A model generated the notes under the pieces. The model was not told the origin of the DNA. It searched no databases and saw nothing but the letters and a program-made list of their open reading frames with translations. A stretch of DNA of 64,000 bases from CAZCDS01 sp964497585 (GTDB lineage Bacteria; Desulfobacterota; Desulfomonilia; Desulfomonilales; Desulfomonilaceae): NCBI GenBank assembly GCA_964497585.1, contig CAZCDS010000020.1:34373-98372 (forward strand), read 5' to 3'. The translations under genes were made by a program, and so were the position numbers. Below, in pieces: positions 8,862 through 15,682 of this stretch (its first letter is position 1; the number at the start of each line of letters is the position of its first letter).

Positions 8862-9531
8862 CAGAGAACCTCCTTCTGTAGGCCGGATGAACCACATTGC
8901 CGGGGCTGATGCACCGGTCGTGGCTCATGGGAGGTACCAGTGCTTCCTGCAGATCGGTCCGGGAACGTGCTTCCAATCTCTCGTAGATGAGTGTCCAGGC
9001 ACAGTCCCGTTCGGGGTCCACCTCGCATTTTCCGTGAACGGTGCCGCAGCAGGGACCGTTGAGAAGTCCTTTGGAACACATCGTCACCGGACAGACACCG
9101 CCTGTGATACCGAGATAGCACTGGTTGCAGGAACGGCATCGTTCCGTCCACACGCCGGCTTCCTCGGCCACCCCGATGAAGGTGGTGTTGACCCCGGGAT
9201 AGACGGGGACGTCCGTGTACATTTCGGCCATGAACTGAATGCCTGCGCCACAGGCTAGTGAGATCACCGCGTCCGCCTCTTCGACCCGGTCCCGGAACAG
9301 GTGCAGGAACTCGCGGTCGCATTGCCTTTCCACTGTGGCGGCAAAGGCCCGAAACTCCCTTCCGGCCGCACTGCCGGCGAGCATGAGTTGCGAGGCAAGG
9401 ATCGCGGCTTCCTTTTCTCCGCCGGCCAGGCACACGGCCACGCAGGTTCCGCAGCCCGCGACCAAAACGCTCGAAGCATCGCCGAGCATTTCCTGGATCT
9501 CTGCAAAGGGTTTCCGTTCCGCTACGATCAC
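8854..9531 (-). CDS. metV: MetV-like methylene-tetrahydrofolate reductase partner protein
   Basis: The 225-residue protein matches the MetV family, the Cys-rich partner of MetF in acetogens. It begins VIVAERKPFAEI with a GTG start that follows GGAGG by five bases, has VAGCGTCVAVCLAGGEKEA, then SLACGAGIQ, a C-terminal cysteine group (CRSCNQCYLG, GGVCPVTMCSKGLLNGPCCG) and a final KCEVDPERDCAW. In Moorella MetV binds an Fe-S cluster and zinc and connects MetF to the Hdr subunits. It is the first gene of the metV-metF-hdrA-hdrA/mvhD-hdrC-hdrB string. Confidence 0.9.
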   Translation of the reverse strand: MIVAERKPFAEIQEMLGDASSVLVAGCGTCVAVCLAGGEKEAAILASQLMLAGSAAGREFRAFAATVERQCDREFLHLFRDRVEEADAVISLACGAGIQFMAEMYTDVPVYPGVNTTFIGVAEEAGVWTERCRSCNQCYLGITGGVCPVTMCSKGLLNGPCCGTVHGKCEVDPERDCAWTLIYERLEARSRTDLQEALVPPMSHDRCISPGNVVHPAYRRRFSVG

Positions 9532-9618
9532 GTGCACCTCCGTGCGAATGGGGCTCAGAGCAAGCATACAGAGAGGAAAACAGAATAGCCGACCGAATGG
9601 CCTCTGTCAACGCAGTGA

Positions 9619-10614
9619 TCAGACAACGAGAGCGGCTCCCGCTTTGAGTTCACTGTGTTTCATCATCTTGAGGACGCGGTTGGCTTCGGAGAGGGGAAAG
9701 GTCTCTACCACTGTCCTGATGGGGATTTCTGCCGCGGCCTGCAGGAGTTCTTCCGCGTCGCGGCGTGTGGTGTTGGCAACGCTTCTCACGGTTCGTTCAC
9801 CGTAGATCAGGCTGTAATCGATCTCGGGAATGGGGCTCATGGTTATACCGGCAAGGGCGATGGTTCCGCCTTTGTCGAGTGTCTTGAGCGCGTCAAGTAC
9901 GAGCGGTCCCGCGGGCGCGAAGATGATGGAGCTGTCCATGGGTTGGGGAGGCTCATCTTGAGCGGTGCCCACCCAGGCCGCGCCGAGTTCTTCAGCGAGT
10001 TCTCGATGGGCTTTGCTCCTCGTGAAGACGTGTACCCGGTATCCTCGCTTCACCGCCACCTGGATCACCACGTGAGCGGAATTGCCGAAGCCGTAAAGGC
10101 CCAGGTTGCCGTCAGGCTTGGGGTCGCTCAGCCGGAGGGCGCGGTAACCGATCACCCCCCCGCAGAGGAGAGGCGTCGCTTCGCGGTCAGAAAAGACGTC
10201 GGGAATCGGAAAGGCCGAATCCTCGGGTACCACCATGTATTGTGCGTACCCGCCGTCAGCGTCGTAGCCCGTGAATTTCGCATCCGGACAGAGGTTCTCG
10301 CTTCCCTCCGTGCAGTATTTGCAGGAACCGCAACTCGAATGGAACCAGGTTACTCCGACCCGGTCCGCCAGTTGAAAGCGTTGTGCGTGTGGTCCCTGCT
10401 TCTCAACACGGGCGACCACCTGATGTCCCGGCACAATGGGCAATCGGGGAAGCTCCAGATCTCCTTCCACGGTGTGCAGGTCCGTATGACACGCACCGCA
10501 CGCGAGGACTCTGAGGAGGACCTCGCCAACTCCCGGCTCCGGCACGGGAATCTCTTTCATGCTCAAGGGTGATTCTTCAATGGGCCGCGGGCTCTCCAGG
10601 ACCATTGCTTTCAT
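9619..10614 (-). CDS. Zinc-dependent alcohol dehydrogenase
   Basis: This 331-residue medium-chain dehydrogenase should oxidise an alcohol or reduce an aldehyde with NAD(P). The catalytic zinc site is in LACGACHTDLHTVEGD, with GHQVVARV in place of the usual GHE; the structural zinc loop is CGSCKYCTEGSENLC; the nucleotide-binding glycine pattern is LYGFGNSAHVVIQ. The C-terminus ends at a normal position for the family. It lies 87 bases upstream of metV on the same strand, so it may lead that operon, but spacing alone does not prove this. Substrate cannot be read from sequence. Confidence 0.92.
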   Translation of the reverse strand: MKAMVLESPRPIEESPLSMKEIPVPEPGVGEVLLRVLACGACHTDLHTVEGDLELPRLPIVPGHQVVARVEKQGPHAQRFQLADRVGVTWFHSSCGSCKYCTEGSENLCPDAKFTGYDADGGYAQYMVVPEDSAFPIPDVFSDREATPLLCGGVIGYRALRLSDPKPDGNLGLYGFGNSAHVVIQVAVKRGYRVHVFTRSKAHRELAEELGAAWVGTAQDEPPQPMDSSIIFAPAGPLVLDALKTLDKGGTIALAGITMSPIPEIDYSLIYGERTVRSVANTTRRDAEELLQAAAEIPIRTVVETFPLSEANRVLKMMKHSELKAGAALVV

Positions 10615-10781
10615 GTGCCGCTCCTTAGTGCGTTTGTACGGACCAAAGGGCTGGTACCGACTTCCATGCGTCTAAAGCCACAATCCCGCATGCCGCGGCA
10701 CATGAAAATCTTCGCGGTCATTGACAGCTAACGAGCCCACCAGACTAAGGCTCTCGCAAAGTTCCCAAGCTACGCAACTAA

Positions 10782-12725
10782 CTATTTGATCACTTCGGCC
10801 GAAAGCGTCGTCTTGTCCGAGAAATCGACTTCAACCGTAAGCCTTGAGTTGGGATCCGAGAGCAGACCGTTGTCCGCCGCATACAGGTAGATGGTTTTTC
10901 GACCGGATATGGGTATGCTCAAGGCCTGGCCCTTGAGGTTCACCAATTTATAGATCTTCGGATAGAGCGCTACGCCGAGAAACATCACCGGGGCCTTTGG
11001 CTGACTCGACCAGCGGATGGCGCCGTCCGGGCCCTTGATGACGATTCTCGAGACCTGCTTATCGTCCACCTTGAGCTTCAATCGGAAGGTTCCGTCGAGA
11101 TAGCCGTCCTTGCCCGGCCTCGTGGAAGTGTTCACCAGATCTGGAATGAAGCCAAGGAACTCGCATGTCATGAGACCTCTAGCCCTGGGAGGTCCTGTCG
11201 GTCTGGTTCCCGGCACGACCGTCTGAGTCGTTGCCACGGGACGGCGAACGAATTGCTGGAACGCGGATCCGTCATCAAGGTGAACGATCATTCTGAATCG
11301 TTGGGTCGAAATCCCCAGGCCTCCCGGATCGGCAGCGTAGAGGTAGAACTGCTCACGCGATCCCACGGCAATTCTCACAGTCCCATCGCTCCTGTTTAAC
11401 AGGATCTTCGGCGCGCCCTGATAGGCCACCCCGAGACCCCAGCCTCCTTCGGTCACTGCTGACGTCGTCCACTTCCTGCCCGGATCGGTCAAGCTTTGAA
11501 TCTCAATACCGGTGATGGTCCTGGCGGGGGAGATCTCGATATCAAGGCCGAATACTGCATCAGCCTTGGAATCAGGCTTCATTTCGGGATACTTTCCCAC
11601 CGCATCGGTCGATACGTACCCGAGCCATGAGCCGAGAAAACTCACCCGGGCCTGGGCTTCAGGCTTCGTCGGCTTGGGCTGTTCCGGTTTCTTGGTCGGC
11701 CGTCGGGCCCGGCACCAGGAAACGCTGCCATCGCTGAAGCTGGCGGTAATGCGATAGTTGGTTAATCCTTTCTTGATACTCCCGTTGTCGGCAACGTAGA
11801 GGTTAAGATCGACTCTGCCTCTGACCCTGATCTTGATCCCGCCATTGCGGTAATTCAGCAGGCGTGAGGGAGCCCTGACGAACGCAACGCCGATTGCGTT
11901 GTTTCCGCTGCCCGGTATCGTATCCCATACCGCGTGTTCTCCACCCTCATTCCTGATCTGTATCCCGGTGATCTCCTTGTCCTTGGCTTCGACGGTGAGG
12001 ACGAAGAGCCCGTCAGCCCTGTCATCACTTTTGATGGTCTTGCTTGCGCCGACCGCATCGTACCTGGAGATCCCCTTGAGGATGGCGGACATGCGTACCG
12101 GGTGAGATCCCTCGCGCGGCTTCGGAGGTTCAGCTCGGGCGGAGGGTTCCGGCTGGGCCTTCACGGGTATGACAGCGGACGTGCCGTCTCGAAGCGTCAC
12201 CCGGATCTCGTATTGTCGCTTCGGATCGGAAAACTTGCCGTCGTCGGAGACAAAGAGAAGGAGTTCCGAATCCTTTTTGGGATTGATTCGCAGCGTTCCC
12301 CCCGCGGGATTGATAATCACGGACGGACGCTTGGCCGATGCCACCCCAAGGAAGCTCGTCTCCGAGGACTTTGGGTCCGTACTCCAAACCCCTGGCGCGC
12401 CCTTGACCGCACGTATCCGGATTCGCCCCACCTCCCGGCTAAGCAATTTCGGATTGAGCGTCAGCGAGAAGACGATATCGAGCTTTCCGTCCGGATACGC
12501 GGACTTGGAGCCAACTCGATCCGACTTCTTCATGCCGACCAGGTAGGCCGTGCCCTTTGGCGCGCCCTGGGCATAGCCCGACTCTGCGAGACAAACAACA
12601 AGCCCCACCAGCAACGTTGTCCTCAAGTAGCGAGTTAGGTCCTGTGCGAGCAGAGGAGCCTCCCCTCCGGTGGCAGCATGAGATACGAAAATCTCATCTA
12701 TAAATGGGACTCTAGTAGACAACAC
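10782..12725 (-). CDS. Secreted protein with four tandem beta-rich repeats
   Basis: The 647-residue product has a signal-like hydrophobic segment (YLRTTLLVGLVVCLAESGYA) ending in a plausible signal peptidase site, and then four related domains of about 125-140 residues. Each holds a pattern of D-x2-F-x-L, I-x-I-x-G or IRIRAV, a W-x-T or W-x2 motif, a [FI]LGVA or IGVA, and then [FY]-x-[YV]-x-A-D-x-G followed by V-x-[FL]-x-D-[GK]. This suggests repeated beta-sandwich domains. Linkers are Pro/Lys-rich. The start is uncertain: the first ATG leaves about 30 residues before the signal segment. I do not recognise the family; it is probably periplasmic or surface-exposed. Confidence 0.75.
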   Translation of the reverse strand: MLSTRVPFIDEIFVSHAATGGEAPLLAQDLTRYLRTTLLVGLVVCLAESGYAQGAPKGTAYLVGMKKSDRVGSKSAYPDGKLDIVFSLTLNPKLLSREVGRIRIRAVKGAPGVWSTDPKSSETSFLGVASAKRPSVIINPAGGTLRINPKKDSELLLFVSDDGKFSDPKRQYEIRVTLRDGTSAVIPVKAQPEPSARAEPPKPREGSHPVRMSAILKGISRYDAVGASKTIKSDDRADGLFVLTVEAKDKEITGIQIRNEGGEHAVWDTIPGSGNNAIGVAFVRAPSRLLNYRNGGIKIRVRGRVDLNLYVADNGSIKKGLTNYRITASFSDGSVSWCRARRPTKKPEQPKPTKPEAQARVSFLGSWLGYVSTDAVGKYPEMKPDSKADAVFGLDIEISPARTITGIEIQSLTDPGRKWTTSAVTEGGWGLGVAYQGAPKILLNRSDGTVRIAVGSREQFYLYAADPGGLGISTQRFRMIVHLDDGSAFQQFVRRPVATTQTVVPGTRPTGPPRARGLMTCEFLGFIPDLVNTSTRPGKDGYLDGTFRLKLKVDDKQVSRIVIKGPDGAIRWSSQPKAPVMFLGVALYPKIYKLVNLKGQALSIPISGRKTIYLYAADNGLLSDPNSRLTVEVDFSDKTTLSAEVIK

Positions 12726-13392
12726 TCCGAAATGTCAACAAAAATTTGGCTCACTCTCGTCCTAATAGGTAGATAGGCAGCTCCTGGACCGGTTCTCTGT
12801 GAGCTCGATCTTCGTGATCCCTGGCACGGAGCCCGCTGTCTCAGCGCTTTTGGCCGGTTGCCGGGGGATGCCAGTGGCTTGGTGTCGAGGAGAGGCGTGT
12901 ACCGGGAGATTTCGGCTTTTCCGGCGGGACCCGCGAGGCTCTGACCGGTGGCGCCCGCCTGCGCGGCCTCTTCGCAAGGCGAGGAAACACAGCAGAGCAT
13001 GGAGATCCCGAACTCAATATCATGATCAATGAGCTCATCGACTGGTTCAACTAAACACATAGGCAGCGCTGCCAAGGTACGAAGTGTAGAAACATTACCG
13101 AAGACGACCCGCGGATTGCCCCCACGAGGTGCCCTCGGATTGTAGACGGCGTTTTGTCCAAGGTCCGATCGCTGCTTGTGGACAACGGTTACGTCTGGCC
13201 GACCAGCTTATAGACTGATTGGGAGCTTGTGCTGCGCGGGATGGTAATGAGGTGTAGGGACACGTATTACGGCTCGTGACCGAATTGTTGTCAGTAGGAT
13301 GGGCAAGGAGAATCGCTCCACCCTGAGCGAGCTCTTTCCACCCCATGTCGCGGTCTTTTCACCACTTCAATGGACGTGAGGGCAAACGTGGC
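12726..13392. other. Intergenic region, no gene recognised
   Basis: About 670 bases. Several open frames occur on both strands, but none has a recognisable motif, a good ribosome site and sensible composition together. Old gene remnants are possible but I could not reconstruct one. No RNA gene or repeat was seen. Confidence 0.45.
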
Positions 13393-14904
13393 TCAGCGCG
13401 CGCCGCTATCTTTTGATCCAGCGGTCCCGGTCTTCCCCGAGGTTGCGGGATTCAGTTGCCGTGCCCGTGCCATCCTGGCCAGGAACTTGGCCGGAGTCAT
13501 CCATCCGATAATCCGCAAATCCCGAAATTCGCGGCCATCGCTGTCAAGAAAGACGATCGTGGGGACCCCCTTCACTCCATAGTCCTGTAAGAGTTCTTTG
13601 TTTCTTCCTTCGACACCGAGAGTAAGATCCACTTTCACCGTGACAAAATGCTTCTGTGCTTCCTGAACAACCTCGGGGTTCCGAAAAGTCAGTTCATCCA
13701 GCCTATGGCAGGGCGCGCACCAATCCGCAGTGAATTGAAGGATCACCGGCTTGCTGCCCCAGCGAGCCTCTGCGAGAGCCTGATCCGTAAAGGGTTGCCA
13801 AGTGACTGCCGGATTCAGCGTCATCCACCATCCCACGAGGTAGGCTGCCGCAAGAATGCCCAGAAGACCCACGGCAGCGCGAATCCATTGAAAGGCCTTA
13901 AATTCTCCACGCGTTCGGTCGAGCCAACCGAGGTGAATTCCGGCGGCGAGTGCAATCGCGGCCATGAGGAAGACGCCGACCGGTCTGGGAAAGAGCGGAC
14001 TCACGTAGAACGCCGCCGTCCCGACCAACACCCAGCCCAGGAGTCTCTTGACCCACACCATCCACTCGCCGGAGCGAGGAAGCCTGTCCAGGTTGGCTGT
14101 GAACATGCCCAGGATCGCGAGTGGCAGTCCGAGCCCCAAACTCAACGTCAAAAAAACGAGAAAACCGAGCCACGGCGATCCCCTGCTTGCCACCCACGTA
14201 AGAAGCCCCAGCACGAAGGGCCCGAGACAGGGAGCGGCCACCACCCCCAGCGTTAGCCCCATGAAAAGACTTCCGAAGTAGCCGGCTCGGGGCCTGGAAG
14301 CCGCAGCAACGACAGCCTGAGGAAGCTTGATTTCCCAAAATCCGAAAAGGCTCGCGGCAAGGAAGAGGAGTACCCCCGCAACCAGGAGCAGCACCAGAGG
14401 ATTCTGTAACGCTGAGCCAAGGAGGTTTCCCGTAAGCGCCGCGGCCACGCCGAGAGTCGAATTCATCAGCGCCATGCCGAGAAGATACAGCAAACCATGG
14501 AACGCTACCCGCAAACGGCCTTGGCCGGTCTGCAAGCCGAAATAGGATACGGTAATCGGAATGAGCGGATAAACGCAGGGTGTGAGGTTCAAAGCCAGGC
14601 CCGCCCCGAAAACCCCGAGTACCGTCCAAAGAATGCCCAAACCGTAGAGTGGCCCCATTGCCGACCGCCTATCCCCGATGTCCGCCGCGTTCGTAGGCTC
14701 GCTTTCCACGGGGACGTCCACGGAATCCCATTCAGGGAGCTTCCGCGAGTGTAGGTTTACCCTGGCAAATCCGAACTGTACTGCCCCCTGGGCGCGAATC
14801 GATCCGGATTCAGCAGAGCCCTGAGCAACAGGATACCACAAAACAATTCCTGTCAGCCTCGAGCAGGGACTCCAGTCCGTCGGTGCGGGGTGCCGCGACA
14901 GCAA
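13393..14904 (-). CDS. DsbD-like thiol:disulfide interchange protein with C-terminal thioredoxin domain
   Basis: The product carries electrons across the inner membrane to periplasmic thiols. From about residue 83 there is a DsbD/CcdA membrane domain of roughly eight helices with the paired Cys sites NLTPCVYPLIP and VAAPCLGPFVLG, and from about residue 370 a thioredoxin domain with WCAPCHRLDELTF. The first 80 residues look degraded: only a short stretch (VQFGFARVNLHSRKLPEWDS) recalls the end of the usual DsbD N-terminal periplasmic domain. A full DsbD would have 120 or more residues there. The start is uncertain; an ATG just before the membrane domain (14658) is a good alternative. Role may include cytochrome c maturation. 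Confidence 0.85.
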   Translation of the reverse strand: MLSRHPAPTDWSPCSRLTGIVLWYPVAQGSAESGSIRAQGAVQFGFARVNLHSRKLPEWDSVDVPVESEPTNAADIGDRRSAMGPLYGLGILWTVLGVFGAGLALNLTPCVYPLIPITVSYFGLQTGQGRLRVAFHGLLYLLGMALMNSTLGVAAALTGNLLGSALQNPLVLLLVAGVLLFLAASLFGFWEIKLPQAVVAAASRPRAGYFGSLFMGLTLGVVAAPCLGPFVLGLLTWVASRGSPWLGFLVFLTLSLGLGLPLAILGMFTANLDRLPRSGEWMVWVKRLLGWVLVGTAAFYVSPLFPRPVGVFLMAAIALAAGIHLGWLDRTRGEFKAFQWIRAAVGLLGILAAAYLVGWWMTLNPAVTWQPFTDQALAEARWGSKPVILQFTADWCAPCHRLDELTFRNPEVVQEAQKHFVTVKVDLTLGVEGRNKELLQDYGVKGVPTIVFLDSDGREFRDLRIIGWMTPAKFLARMARARQLNPATSGKTGTAGSKDSGAR

Positions 14905-15682
14905 TCATGCGGATTTGCCAAAAAACGGTTAATCGGACTCCTGAAACAGGGGCTGGGGTGTCCCCGAGAAGATCAACAGATTGTTCCGGAACCGAGAGTT
15001 CGAGTTCGATCTGGACCGGGCAGCCTTTTGTTCTGTTCGACTCGCTGTCCGGATGACCGTATGGCGGCAGGAGGAAATGCGGGTTCAGGACCTTCAGTAC
15101 CTCGATTCGCGCAAAGTCATCGAAGGGAGGGAGCATGGGCTGCCCTCGAAGCTCCTCTGATCTTGGTCCTCTGGAGAGATTTCCGGTTAAATGGGTAGCA
15201 GTTGGGGATCGCAGAAGCAGGTGTCAACAAAATATCAGGATAACGAGATTCGAGCTTACATTCATAATTGATTATCCTGATGCGGTTACCAATTTGCTTC
15301 TGCAGACCCCCGTCGTGTGGGATGAGGGCGGGATCGACTGACTCTTACAGTCCCTCAGTATATTGCCAGCCCTGTCTTGGTAATAAGCACGTATCGTGCC
15401 AACGCGTGCGACACACGGAGAAGTTCAAGAAAACGGGTGATAATTCAAGGTGTTGCGGCCACCAGGCGGGCAGGAATGATCCGCGACTGCGACGCAATAC
15501 ACTCGGCTAGTGGGTCTCAACGACCCGCGGGATTTCCGTTGTAGGATAAAAGATAATATTATCCGCTGGTAACAAAGATGGGGCGCATAGACCCACAGGA
15601 TATTTGATGAGTCAAAACCAATCCTTCAGTCAGGCTGTTAGCCGAGTGGGCCGAACAGACCTTCATGCCGTTGTGCGAACGT
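14905..15682. other. Intergenic region containing a long inverted repeat
   Basis: About 780 bases between the DsbD-like gene and the PAS/sigma-54 regulator. A minus-strand frame at 14810-15136 is open but not recognisable. A nested inverted repeat is at 15211-15303 (listed separately), and a short AT-rich palindrome GATAATATTATC lies at 15552-15563. No RNA gene was recognised. Confidence 0.5.
15211..15303. repeat. Nested inverted repeat of about 93 bases
   Basis: Two perfect arm segments are stacked: GCAGAAGCA (15211-15219) pairs with TGCTTCTGC (15295-15303), and ATCAGGATAA (15234-15243) pairs with TTATCCTGAT (15272-15281). The spacers between outer and inner arms are 14 and 13 bases and share partial similarity, so each arm is a 32-33 base unit in opposite orientation around a 28-base centre. 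This could be a repetitive extragenic element, two element ends, or a large operator. The position outside any gene supports a non-coding role. Confidence 0.7.

Noticed and set aside
12698..13075. Minus-strand frame upstream of the four-repeat protein
   Set aside because: No motif, mixed composition, no ribosome site; treated as non-coding.
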